A stretch of 64,000 bases of DNA. Origin: Parvularcula sp039818345. GTDB taxonomy: Bacteria > Pseudomonadota > Alphaproteobacteria > Caulobacterales > Parvularculaceae. Made by a program: the position numbers and the translations under genes. Positions 1 through 8,345 of this stretch are shown in pieces. Under the pieces are notes generated by a model that was not told the DNA's origin, did not search any database, and worked only from the letters and a program-made list of their open reading frames with translations. The DNA is taken from assembly GCA_039818345.1 (NCBI GenBank), contig JBCBUC010000022.1, positions 3,161-67,160 on the forward strand. The letters run 5' to 3'. Numbering within the stretch: position 1 is the first letter of the stretch; the number at the start of each line of letters is the position of its first letter.

Positions 1-615
1 TTTAACCCGCGCCTGCGCCTGGCGATCGCGAACGCCAAAGGCCAGTCGATGCCCAAGGACAACATCGACCGCGCGATCAAAAAAGGCTCAGCCGGCGAGG
101 GCGATGATTACGAAGAAATCCGCTACGAAGGCTTTGGTCCTGAAGGCGTCGGGGTGATCGTTGAGGCTCTGACAGACAACCGCAACCGGACCGCGTCGGA
201 AGTCCGCTCCACCTTCTCAAAAAATGGCGGCAACCTCGGCGAAACGGGCTCGGTCAGCTTTGGTTTCGACCGTGTGGGTCAGATCGAGTACAAAGCTGAG
301 ATCGGTTCAGAAGACGACGTTCTCGAAGCCGCTATTGAGGCGGGTGCGGAGGATGTGGAGTCCGGTGAAGAAATCCACACGATTTATACGGCTGCAGACG
401 ATTTCGCTGAGGTTTCCACAGCACTCGAAGAAAAATACGGAGAGGCCGCCACGGCAAAACTCGCTTGGCGTCCGCAAAACATGATCGAAGTGAGCTCGGC
501 CAAAGCTGAGACCATGATGAAGCTTTTCGACAGCCTCGATGATCTCGACGATGTGCAGCAGGTCTTTGCCAATTTCGAGCTGTCTGACGCAGACCTGGAA
601 AAACTGGCGGGGTAG
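1..615 (+). CDS. yebC: YebC/PmpR family regulator (5' end off the window)
   Basis: The frame is open from base 1, so the gene starts before the window; 204 residues are present and, against the usual length of about 245, roughly the first 45 are missing. The visible part carries the family pattern: AIANAKGQSMPKDNIDRAIKK, then the acidic YEGFGPEGVG segment, DNRNRT and FSKNGG. The family binds DNA as a transcriptional regulator and, in recent work on some members, acts at ribosomes stalled on proline stretches. The latter is notable because elongation factor P lies 1.2 kb downstream. Identification is firm; the exact role here is not visible. Confidence 0.95.
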   Translation, partial: FNPRLRLAIANAKGQSMPKDNIDRAIKKGSAGEGDDYEEIRYEGFGPEGVGVIVEALTDNRNRTASEVRSTFSKNGGNLGETGSVSFGFDRVGQIEYKAEIGSEDDVLEAAIEAGAEDVESGEEIHTIYTAADDFAEVSTALEEKYGEAATAKLAWRPQNMIEVSSAKAETMMKLFDSLDDLDDVQQVFANFELSDADLEKLAG

Positions 616-702
616 CGTTTTATCCACCAGTGCCGATTGACTACAGTTGAAGTCAATCGGAATATGCGTTACCTGTTCCTCGATAAAGTAAGGGGAGCAC
701 CC

Positions 703-1746
703 ATGCGTTTGATCATCATCGGCGGTATTGCCGCTATTGCACTTTGCCATGCCGCGCTCGCGCAGACGTTTGAGGGATCGGACGGCATTGAGCTGCGCGA
801 AGTCTTTGGCACGGTGACCATCAATTTAGAAAATGAAGGGCCTCTCGTGGTCGACTTGGATGGGCCAGAGGCTGACGCCCTTCGTTTGCGCGAGGGACGG
901 GCCGTGAGCATCTTGGGCGAGTTCGACCATCGCGATTTTCAGACCGATTTGCGCCGGGCCATGCGGAAATATCCCAATGGCAGCAATCGGTCAGAACGCG
1001 CCTTTCTCGATATGCTGAAAGAGCGTCCCAGCCTGACGATCACCGCCGCACCAGGGACCGCGATCCGCGTGGTCGACGGTGCTGTGAAGTTGAAGGTGCG
1101 CGGCGACGCTGGCGCCGTGGAGATTGAAGGCAATTCGATGTTGCTCGGCCAGATGGATAATATCGAAACTGGGTCCGTCGAGGTGATCGGCACAGGAAGT
1201 TTCCGTCTGGGGAACATCGCGGGAGCGTTCGATGGCAACGTCCATGGATCAGGCGATTTGGTGTTTGATAATGCCGGGAGTGCACAGATTGCTGTGCACG
1301 GATCAGGTGATCTCGAAGGCGGCTCCATCGCAGGGGATCTTAAAGCATCGGTTCACGGCTCCGGTGATTTGGAGCTTGGTGATGTCGGCGGCCGCGTCGG
1401 CGCATCGGTGCATGGCTCGGGCGATCTGACGCTTGGAAAGATTGGCGGCGGTCTTGATGCATCGGTCCATGGGTCAGGCGATTTGACCGCTCAATCGGTG
1501 ACCAAGTCGCTCAAGGTCGATGCCCATGGGTCTGGTGAACTCGATATCGACGGCGGCGCTGTCAGCGATTTGGATGTCCAGACATCGGGCTCCGGTGAGC
1601 TGCGCTATGCGGGAACGGCGATCAACGCAGACCTTTCGACGGGTGGCGCTGGTTCGATCGATGTCGGGGCTGTCAGCGGTCAATTGCTCGCTAGCGGGAA
1701 GAACATCCGGGTCGACGGTAAAAAGGTGCAGTCCAACGACAATTGA
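703..1746 (+). CDS. Secreted DUF2807-like (GIN domain) adhesin-head protein with HGSGDL repeats
   Basis: I choose ATG 703 because AAGGGGAG lies just upstream and the product then begins with a clean signal peptide ending near ALAQ; an in-frame codon at 637 would add a hydrophilic lead. About 347 residues. From roughly residue 160 the protein is a run of ~20-residue units each containing V-H-G-S-G-D-L or a close variant (at least five strong copies, plus AHGSGEL and TSGSGEL). This is the pattern of the putative auto-transporter adhesin head / DUF2807 fold, a right-handed beta structure with one turn per repeat. Likely periplasmic or outer-surface. The ligand is unknown and no membrane anchor is visible. 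Confidence 0.75.
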   Translation: MRLIIIGGIAAIALCHAALAQTFEGSDGIELREVFGTVTINLENEGPLVVDLDGPEADALRLREGRAVSILGEFDHRDFQTDLRRAMRKYPNGSNRSERAFLDMLKERPSLTITAAPGTAIRVVDGAVKLKVRGDAGAVEIEGNSMLLGQMDNIETGSVEVIGTGSFRLGNIAGAFDGNVHGSGDLVFDNAGSAQIAVHGSGDLEGGSIAGDLKASVHGSGDLELGDVGGRVGASVHGSGDLTLGKIGGGLDASVHGSGDLTAQSVTKSLKVDAHGSGELDIDGGAVSDLDVQTSGSGELRYAGTAINADLSTGGAGSIDVGAVSGQLLASGKNIRVDGKKVQSNDN

Positions 1747-1853
1747 CGTTTCGTCGCTGCGCTTGATGCCAACCGCGCAAAGTGCCAGACGCGCTAGAAA
1801 CTTGAAAAAGAGCGGGCTGCGCGGACGCGGCCCTTGGCGACTGAAGGCACCCG

Positions 1854-2417
1854 ATGAAGATCAACGGCAACGAAATCCGTCCCGGTAACACCATCATGCA
1901 CCAGGACACCCTTTGGCGGGCGGTCAAGGTTGAGGCGGTGAAACCAGGCAAAGGTCCTGCCTACGCCCAAGTGGAGCTCAAAAATCTCCTCGATGGGCGA
2001 AAGCTCAATGAACGGTTCCGGTCATCGGAAACGGTGGAAAAAGTGCGCCTTGAGCAAAAGAAGCACACCTTCCTCTACGCCGAAGGCGATATGCTGACAT
2101 TCATGGATTCAGAAAGCTACGAGCAGATCCAGATCGCCGCCGATTTCATCGGTGATCAAACGGCCTTCTTACAAGACGGGATGGCGGTCGAGGTCGAGAT
2201 GCATGAAGCTCGTCCGATCGGTGTTGCCTTGCCAGAACAAGTCACGCTGATGATCACGGAGACAGAACCAACCGTGAAGGGGCAAACCGCCAGCTCGTCC
2301 TACAAACCGGCAATGCTTGAAAACGGACTGCGTGTGATGGTCCCCCCACATATCACCGCGGAGACGGCCATCATCGTCAACACGGAGACGTTGGAATACG
2401 TCAAACGCGCTGACTAG
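1854..2417 (+). CDS. efp: Elongation factor P
   Basis: The 187-residue length is typical for EF-P. The N-terminal KOW-like domain has the loop PGKGPAY with Lys33 at the position that is modified in many bacteria (Lys34 in E. coli), followed by the two OB-fold domains ending in the conserved TETLEYVKRAD-type tail. EF-P enters the ribosomal E site and relieves stalling at polyproline. No lysine-modification gene (epmA/epmB) is seen in this window, so the modification status is unknown. The gene has its own ~107 bp upstream gap and converges on the minus-strand glycosyltransferase 2 bases after its stop. Confidence 0.97.
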   Translation: MKINGNEIRPGNTIMHQDTLWRAVKVEAVKPGKGPAYAQVELKNLLDGRKLNERFRSSETVEKVRLEQKKHTFLYAEGDMLTFMDSESYEQIQIAADFIGDQTAFLQDGMAVEVEMHEARPIGVALPEQVTLMITETEPTVKGQTASSSYKPAMLENGLRVMVPPHITAETAIIVNTETLEYVKRAD

Positions 2418-2419
2418 TC

Positions 2420-3949
2420 TCAGCGATTGACCGCATAGAGATCAAGTGTTCGTTCAGGGAGGCCATGCCTCTCCGTTCCCAGATCAATATAGATCGAGCC
2501 AAGCTCTTCCCACGGATACATGCTGGTGTAGGTGGTGATGGCGCGCCCCCGCACTTTGGTGACGAGCAGCCTTGATCGGCCTTCTTGCGGCGAGAAAGGC
2601 AGGGTGATCTCAAACGTGTTCGCTGGCCGATGATTGTTGTCATAGACTTCGATGTCGATGTCATCGTGCCGAAACTCCCAGATCAAGTGAGCGGCAATTT
2701 CCCGATCATCGAGAATAAGGCCGTCCTTACCAATGAGATGAGGGCGGATGAGGTCAGCTGTCTCCCCCCAGGCCCGTTCTCGATGCAATGCGGATGAAAG
2801 GCCAAGCGCATCGGCACGGGAGAAATCTGTCGTGATGCTGATAAAACAAACCCACGCCATGCCATGAAGAATAATCGTTGAGGGGAGCGCCCATCGTTCA
2901 ATCTTCATCCGTAAAATCCAAAGCGGAAGGAGGACGAGGGCTGCCGGATACGCAGCGATCGCCCAATTTGCGTGGGCCCTTGAGAGAAGTGCCTGACCGC
3001 AAATAATCAAAAACGGCGGCAGCACCATGCTGAGGAGGAACGCTTCCTTCGGATCAGCCCGAAAACGATAGCGCACCGCGCCAATGACCAAGACGATGAA
3101 CAAGATGGGACCTAAGACCGCCAATTGGGCCACGAGAAAATCACCAAGTTCATCGAACTGAAGGGTGACACCCGACCAGCTGGCGTTATCGGCGGTGTGC
3201 TTCACGGTCTGAAATCCGTTCGCCATGTTCCAGCGCAGATGGGGTGCGATCAGCACAGCGAAAAGGCTTGTCGCAAGGAGCAAAGATCCGATGGTCAGCC
3301 CACGGCGGACATAGGATGATGACATCGCCGCAAGCGCCAATCCGATGGGGAAATAGATCGCTGCGTATTTCGACAAAAATGCGGCTGCCAGGGCCGCACC
3401 CAAAGCCAGAGCCCAAGGGTTTTTTTCGCTGCGCGGCGCTTCGATCAACTTGATCAAAACCCAAAGACTGATCGACCAGAAGAAAAGAAGCGGGATATCC
3501 GTGGACATCAGCGTGCCGCCCAAGACGACAGCGGGCATGAAATGCCAAAAAAGAAGGGCGCTCAATCCCGCCTTGTCACCGAACAATTGGCGGCCTGCCG
3601 CGAACAGCGCGAAACCTGTTCCCGCCAAGAGAAGCGGTGACAGCGCCCGCACGCCAATCTCTGTATCGCCCAAAAGCGACGTGGAAAGACCAATCAGCCA
3701 AGCAATCATCGGCGGCTTGGAGTAATAGCCCCATGACAGCTCTTGCGACCAAAACCAGTACTGCGCTTCATCTGCACCGAGATCGGTTTGAATGATGGCC
3801 AGATGGCCATACCGCGCGAGCGACACGCCAACGCTAAAAAGCAAGGCCGCCAACACGGGCTCATCATCAATAAAGGCGCGGGCGCGGGCGATCATGGGGA
3901 GGGACGACGTCGACAACCAAAAAGCAGAAGCTGGTGCTTCACATGCCAT
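2420..3949 (-). CDS. GT39-family (ArnT/PMT-like) integral membrane glycosyltransferase
   Basis: A 509-residue polytopic protein. After a first membrane helix it has the GT-C signature ADEAQYWFWSQ with the Asp-Glu pair in the first periplasmic loop and then YYSKPPMIAW, as in ArnT/PMT enzymes that use a polyprenyl-phosphate sugar. About ten hydrophobic segments follow, with a ~120-residue soluble tail. It is divergent from the GT2 gene at 4062, and such GT-C plus DPM1-like GT2 pairs commonly make and then use a lipid-linked sugar (inference). The start is uncertain: ATG 3949 has weak AAGG upstream, and ATG 3895 begins just before the first membrane helix but lacks a ribosome site. Acceptor unknown. 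Confidence 0.85.
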   Translation of the reverse strand: MACEAPASAFWLSTSSLPMIARARAFIDDEPVLAALLFSVGVSLARYGHLAIIQTDLGADEAQYWFWSQELSWGYYSKPPMIAWLIGLSTSLLGDTEIGVRALSPLLLAGTGFALFAAGRQLFGDKAGLSALLFWHFMPAVVLGGTLMSTDIPLLFFWSISLWVLIKLIEAPRSEKNPWALALGAALAAAFLSKYAAIYFPIGLALAAMSSSYVRRGLTIGSLLLATSLFAVLIAPHLRWNMANGFQTVKHTADNASWSGVTLQFDELGDFLVAQLAVLGPILFIVLVIGAVRYRFRADPKEAFLLSMVLPPFLIICGQALLSRAHANWAIAAYPAALVLLPLWILRMKIERWALPSTIILHGMAWVCFISITTDFSRADALGLSSALHRERAWGETADLIRPHLIGKDGLILDDREIAAHLIWEFRHDDIDIEVYDNNHRPANTFEITLPFSPQEGRSRLLVTKVRGRAITTYTSMYPWEELGSIYIDLGTERHGLPERTLDLYAVNR

Positions 3950-4061
3950 ATTCGCCGCCTTTTTGGCAGCCCGATCAGACTATTGTGATGCGGTATCGCG
4001 AATTTGATGGGCGATCGAGGGTTGAGCGCGCGCCTTTGGTCTTTCAGATAAAGGCCAGTGG

Positions 4062-4853
4062 GTGGGAAATTGGGTTTTGAACCAGATCGCGTCGATCGAT
4101 GTGTTTAAGGCCGTCGCGCCGGATTGGGCGCGGCCGACCCTTTCTGTCGTCATTCCAATGTACAACGAGGTGGGTAACGTCGCCTTTGTCGTCGATGATG
4201 TCGCGCAGGCCCTCGGTTCCATGCCCTATGAGATCATCGCGGTCGACGATGGATCGGCGGACGGAACGCTGGCTGCGCTTCAAGACCTAAAAGATCAGCT
4301 GCCCACCTTGCGCGTCCTCCATCATGCAGAAAATGTTGGACAAAGCCGCGCCATTCGTTCCGGGGTGCAGGCCGCTCGTGGCGAGATCATAGCGACGCTT
4401 GATGGTGATGGGCAAAATCCCGCATCCGGGATCATCGCGCTTTACGCGCAATTTATGCGCGATGATGCACCTGACGCCCTCGGGATGATTGGCGGAACAA
4501 GAGCCGGTCGGCAGGATAAACCCTCTCGGCTTCTTGCTTCATCGATTGCGCGCATGGTGCGCCGCTGGGTGCTCAGCGATCCCTTTGTCGATACTGGATG
4601 CGGACTGAAGGTCTTTAAAAAACAAGCGTTTCTGCAGCTTCCCTTTTTTGATCACCAGCATCGCTACCTGCCGATCTTGATGCGGCGAGAAGGCTTTTTG
4701 GTGGAAGCCCATCCGGTTCAGCATCGACCCCGGTTCTCAGGGCGTTCAAAATACACCAATCTTGGGCGTGCAGCCGTAGCCATCCGGGATGTTCTCGGCG
4801 TATTGTGGTTACGAGATCGCGCTAAACAACCAAGTGCGGTTGAGGAGGTCTAA
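4062..4853 (+). CDS. Family 2 glycosyltransferase, dolichyl-phosphate-sugar synthase-like
   Basis: 263 residues with a GTG start. The GT-A nucleotide-binding core is complete: LSVVIPMYNE near residue 27, then VDDGSADGT, a TLDGDGQNP segment supplying the metal-binding acidic residues, and a DTGCGLKVFKK acceptor-loop motif typical of DPM1/ArnC-type enzymes. Unlike ArnC it has no C-terminal membrane helices, so it is probably peripheral. It is expected to charge a polyprenyl phosphate with a sugar for the divergent GT39 protein. The small membrane protein just downstream is probably in the same transcript. Confidence 0.85.
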   Translation: MGNWVLNQIASIDVFKAVAPDWARPTLSVVIPMYNEVGNVAFVVDDVAQALGSMPYEIIAVDDGSADGTLAALQDLKDQLPTLRVLHHAENVGQSRAIRSGVQAARGEIIATLDGDGQNPASGIIALYAQFMRDDAPDALGMIGGTRAGRQDKPSRLLASSIARMVRRWVLSDPFVDTGCGLKVFKKQAFLQLPFFDHQHRYLPILMRREGFLVEAHPVQHRPRFSGRSKYTNLGRAAVAIRDVLGVLWLRDRAKQPSAVEEV

Positions 4854-4945
4854 CATCGGTGGCTGATCGCGACGCAAAAATAGCGACGGCTGCCGTGCTG
4901 GGTCAACACGCACTTGCTGAAGACCACAGGGCTAAGGGTTCGTCT

Positions 4946-5341
4946 ATGTTCACTATTTTCCCACTTCTGACGATCAGCTTGGTGATCTACAGTCTGTTGG
5001 CGCTCTTGCCGTTCGATGGCCCTTGGTACGCCAGTTCCCTGCCCCCGATTGAGATGATTTCTGGCGAGGCTTGGGTGATCACATGGGGCGATTTGTTCTT
5101 GATGGTCTCGATGGTGTTTCTGTTTGTCGAGATTTTGCGATCGACCGAAACCGGGTCAGATTCAATTTGGAACCACGGACTTTCTGCCGGCGTTTTTATC
5201 GTCGCCATGCTCATGTTCGTGCTGCTTCCTGCTTACAGTAATTCTGTATTTTTCATCTATATGTTGATGACTGCGCTCGATTTTATGGCTGGGTTTATCA
5301 TCACGATCCGCGCGGCTCGACGGGACTTTGGTGTCGGTTGA
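4946..5341 (+). CDS. Small conserved four-helix membrane protein
   Basis: I place the start at ATG 4946, preceded by AAGGG, because the product then opens directly with a hydrophobic helix; an in-frame GTG at 4859 would add 29 hydrophilic residues and would put the start 6 bases after the preceding stop. About 131 residues with four hydrophobic segments and a short basic C-terminus. From memory it resembles a family of unnamed alphaproteobacterial membrane proteins with a GDL...LFVEILR.T motif between helices 2 and 3. No function is assigned. Probably co-transcribed with the GT2 gene. Confidence 0.65.
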   Translation: MFTIFPLLTISLVIYSLLALLPFDGPWYASSLPPIEMISGEAWVITWGDLFLMVSMVFLFVEILRSTETGSDSIWNHGLSAGVFIVAMLMFVLLPAYSNSVFFIYMLMTALDFMAGFIITIRAARRDFGVG

Positions 5342-5449
5342 TCCCTAACCGACTGAAACCTCTAATTTACTTCTATTTTAGCGTTTCTTCACCCGGACAG
5401 CTTACGCCTAGGTCGTGTAATTTCTCGCGATGGTGCTGGACGGACTTGA

Positions 5450-7168
5450 ATGACTACGACTTTCGATTCGAGTGTCGGCCCTGACACCGTCCGCTTTGCC
5501 CTCGAGGCCGCGGGCCAGGTGATGTTCGAGTTCGACCCCCAACAGGATTGCGTTGCTTGGGCCGATGCCCAGCAGGTTGGAGCTGTGCTCGGGTTGTCGG
5601 CTGAGCTTCAAACCGTGACCTATGACGCCTTAATGGGCCACGTGACCGCCGAAGATGCGATGGCGCGAAGCGCAGAAATCGCCCAGGCGAAAGCTGAAGG
5701 CCGCGCTTATACGGTCGAGTACAGACTCGATGCTGGCGGCGGCGAACTTCGGTGGATCGAAGAGCGCGGCGTTTGGATGAAGGTGGCCGAGAGCGAGCGC
5801 CTGGTCGGCGTGATCCGCCGCATCGACGCCCAGAAGAACCGCGAAGAGCAATTGAGCTATCTTGCGGCCCATGATGAGCTCACCGGATCGCTCAACAGAA
5901 CACGGACCAAGCAATTGGTGGATGAGGCGTTGTCGTCTGCTTCGGCGCAGCCATCGCACGTCTTCTTCTTGGTCGCGATCGACAATATCGGCGGCATCAA
6001 TCTGAGCTTCGGCTTTGATGCAGCTGACCAAGTGATACGGACGGTGGGGAATCGCTTCCGTGAGGGGCTGGGGGACGAGATCCGCTGCGGGCGCGTGGCT
6101 GGAACGAAGTTCGGGCTCCTTGCTCCGATCGGGACCGCGGAGGGGATCCGCAAATTGGCGATTGATATCCTCAACCTGATCCGTGCAGACGTGGTGGACA
6201 CCCGCAGCGGCGGTATCGCCGTCTCGGTGTGTCTTGGGGCGGTGCCTCTGACCAATGATGTGGTGAGTGCCGATATGGCCTTTGCCCGGGCGGAGGCCGC
6301 GCTTGATCAGGCGCGGATGAGCGGACCATCGAGCTGGTCGATGTTCTCTGCGGTCACCGACGCCAGCACGGCGCGGCACCGCGATGTTGAAATGAGCGAC
6401 GTCATTCTCACGGCACTGAATGAGCGTCGCGTCCAAATCGCCTTCCAGCCCATCGTGTCCGATATCGATGTGCCTTTCGAAAAGTACGAGTGTTTGATCC
6501 GTCTTGATCTTGAAAACGACGGACCATTCTCTGCGCCGAACTTTATTGCGGCGGCTGAACGCTTAGGTCTTGTGCATCTTTTGGATCGCCGTGTTCTAGA
6601 GCTTGCCACGATCGCTCTTGCCCGCGAGCCCGACATTGAATTGGCGGTCAACGTATCGTGGGAAACCGTGAAAGATCCTGTGTGGGCTGATGGTTACGTT
6701 GCGCATTTACGGGCCAACGCTCATCTGGCGGATCGTTTGACGGTTGAGCTAACGGAGACCCGCATTGTTGACGCGGTTGAAGCGTCGGAAGAGTTCGTGA
6801 CACGGATTAAGGGCCTGGGTGCGAAATTCGCGCTCGACGATTTTGGTGCCGGATACACATCCTTCCGCAATCTCAAGGCCCTCGACATCGATATTTTGAA
6901 GATCGATGGATCGTTCATCACGGGTCTAGCACAAAGCCGTGACAATCAATTGTTTGTCAGAACGCTGATTGATTTGGCGCGGAATTTTGGTATGAAAACC
7001 GTGGCTGAGTGGGTCGATAATGAGCGCGATGCTGCCATGCTGAAGGCGCTCGGTGTCGACTTTTTGCAAGGGTTCTATATCGGTCGCCCAGAACTCAAGC
7101 CAGAATGGACAACCCGCACTGTGCTTGATGACAACCGAGATTCCGGGATGCAAGCAGCGAACGTTTAG
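5450..7168 (+). CDS. PAS-GGDEF-EAL protein, likely c-di-GMP phosphodiesterase
   Basis: 572 residues, soluble. A PAS-like sensor covers about 10-130, a GGDEF-fold domain 135-300, and an EAL domain 320-550. In the GGDEF domain the signature loop reads AGTKF (217-221), lacking the acidic residues needed for cyclase activity, so it is degenerate. In the EAL domain the catalytic set looks intact: E347 (in ECLIR), N401, E433 or E436, D463-D464 (in ALDDFGAGYTSF), K484, E520 and Q540. The simplest reading is a phosphodiesterase that lowers c-di-GMP, possibly gated by the PAS domain. It converges on kdsB with a 4-base overlap. Confidence 0.9.
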   Translation: MTTTFDSSVGPDTVRFALEAAGQVMFEFDPQQDCVAWADAQQVGAVLGLSAELQTVTYDALMGHVTAEDAMARSAEIAQAKAEGRAYTVEYRLDAGGGELRWIEERGVWMKVAESERLVGVIRRIDAQKNREEQLSYLAAHDELTGSLNRTRTKQLVDEALSSASAQPSHVFFLVAIDNIGGINLSFGFDAADQVIRTVGNRFREGLGDEIRCGRVAGTKFGLLAPIGTAEGIRKLAIDILNLIRADVVDTRSGGIAVSVCLGAVPLTNDVVSADMAFARAEAALDQARMSGPSSWSMFSAVTDASTARHRDVEMSDVILTALNERRVQIAFQPIVSDIDVPFEKYECLIRLDLENDGPFSAPNFIAAAERLGLVHLLDRRVLELATIALAREPDIELAVNVSWETVKDPVWADGYVAHLRANAHLADRLTVELTETRIVDAVEASEEFVTRIKGLGAKFALDDFGAGYTSFRNLKALDIDILKIDGSFITGLAQSRDNQLFVRTLIDLARNFGMKTVAEWVDNERDAAMLKALGVDFLQGFYIGRPELKPEWTTRTVLDDNRDSGMQAANV

Positions 7169-7926
7169 ACGTTCGGGTTTTTCGCTCTGAAACGACTGAC
7201 AAATGCTTGGTAGTCATCCGCCGTGTCGATCCCCGGCGCTGCCCGTTCCACCATCATGACGGCGATGCTTTCTCCTGCTTCGAGTGCGGACAGCTGCTCA
7301 AGGCTTTCTGTCACAGCGAGGCTTGACGGTGTTAGGGACGCGAACGTCTGAAGCGGCTGGGGTGAGAATGCATAGAGCCCGATATGGAGTTTCGGTTGGT
7401 GGTCTCGTGTTCTTGGGAATGGCATGACGGATCGCGAGAAATAAAGTGCGTATTCCCACGCCTCGCTGGACGTTGTGGTCACAACTTTCACCGTGTTCGG
7501 ATTGTTCGCATCGATGTCGGTGGGGAAGGGGCAGGCTAAGGTTGAGATGAGAGGGGGTCGGTCACTCGCCGCCGCTTCCATGTGTCCTTCGATCAGGCGC
7601 TCGATATTGCTTGGCTCAACCTCGGGTTCATCCCCCTGAAGATTAATGATTACCGAAGCATCACGGCCTTTTGCTGCTGCCGCGACCCGTGCAGACCCCG
7701 ACGGGATGTCGGGATCCGTCATCGCCACCTCGGCGCCAAAGGCTTGAGCGGCATCTGCGATCCTTGGGTCATCCACGGCAATCAGGACGTCGGCGCCGGC
7801 CACTTTCTTGGCCGCTTCCCAGGTGTGTTGAACAAGCGGTTTGCCTGTCTCGGCCAGCAGCATCTTGCCTTTGAGCCGCTGCGATCCGTAGCGCGCTGGT
7901 ATAACAATCAGTGGTCTGTTCATCAT
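7165..7926 (-). CDS. kdsB: 3-deoxy-manno-octulosonate (Kdo) cytidylyltransferase
   Basis: 253 residues, the usual KdsB length. Motifs are IPARYGSQRLKGK (nucleotide-binding loop), AVDDPRI, and INLQGDEPEVEP with metal- and sugar-binding acidic residues. KdsB activates Kdo with CTP to CMP-Kdo for the lipopolysaccharide inner core, so this cell makes Kdo-containing LPS. Two ATGs stand in tandem (7926 and 7923); the first overlaps the stop of the VanZ-like gene, so the two are translationally coupled in a minus-strand cluster with the GalE-like gene. Confidence 0.95.
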   Translation of the reverse strand: MMNRPLIVIPARYGSQRLKGKMLLAETGKPLVQHTWEAAKKVAGADVLIAVDDPRIADAAQAFGAEVAMTDPDIPSGSARVAAAAKGRDASVIINLQGDEPEVEPSNIERLIEGHMEAAASDRPPLISTLACPFPTDIDANNPNTVKVVTTTSSEAWEYALYFSRSVMPFPRTRDHQPKLHIGLYAFSPQPLQTFASLTPSSLAVTESLEQLSALEAGESIAVMMVERAAPGIDTADDYQAFVSRFRAKNPNV

Positions 7927-8345
7927 TGATACGTTCTCGAAAAGGTGTGGGCGAGCTCCGCCAAAACAAAGCCTGCAAAGACACCCAGCATATTCGCCAT
8001 CCAGTCGGCAAGGGAGCTGACGCGATCAGGAAACAAACCCTGTAGAACTTCAAGAAGACCGCCGTAAAACCCAAGGGCGAGTGCCAACAGCGCCAAAACC
8101 CTGCGGGCATCGCCAACCATCCGGACGCCGAATGCTGACAAGCCGCCAAGAGCCGCATAGGCCAAGAAATGGCCAATCTTGTCGACCTGCGAGCCGTCAT
8201 CGAAAAAGAATTCAGCAAGACCTTCAAAGAGGTGAAGGAATTCCATCGTTGTATCGCCGGACGGCGATAACGACAAAACCGCGATGGCTAAAGCAGCACC
8301 AACAGCCAGCACCCGCGCGGTGAGGCGAAGATCAAGCGATTTCAC
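7923..8345 (-). CDS. VanZ-like membrane protein
   Basis: 140 residues with about four hydrophobic segments. It shows the VanZ-family pattern DKIGHFLAYAALGGLSAFG in the first half and GLLEVLQ...DRVSSLADWMANMLGVFAG in the second. Function of most VanZ-like proteins is unknown outside the teicoplanin-resistance prototype. It overlaps the 3' end of the GalE-like gene by 14 bases and the start of kdsB by 4, so the three genes form a tight minus-strand operon; its job may relate to the envelope, by context only. Confidence 0.85.
   Translation of the reverse strand: MKSLDLRLTARVLAVGAALAIAVLSLSPSGDTTMEFLHLFEGLAEFFFDDGSQVDKIGHFLAYAALGGLSAFGVRMVGDARRVLALLALALGFYGGLLEVLQGLFPDRVSSLADWMANMLGVFAGFVLAELAHTFSRTYQ

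Noticed and set aside
1230..1560. Regular DNA repeats that could suggest a CRISPR array
   Set aside because: They encode in-frame HGSGDL protein repeats with degenerate codons and no unique spacers; no cas genes.
5630..6436. Long minus-strand frames antisense to real genes (also 16047-16787, 17192-18121, 49916-50773)
   Set aside because: They mirror well-identified genes in GC-rich DNA, have His/Arg/Pro-rich translations with no family pattern, and lack ribosome sites.
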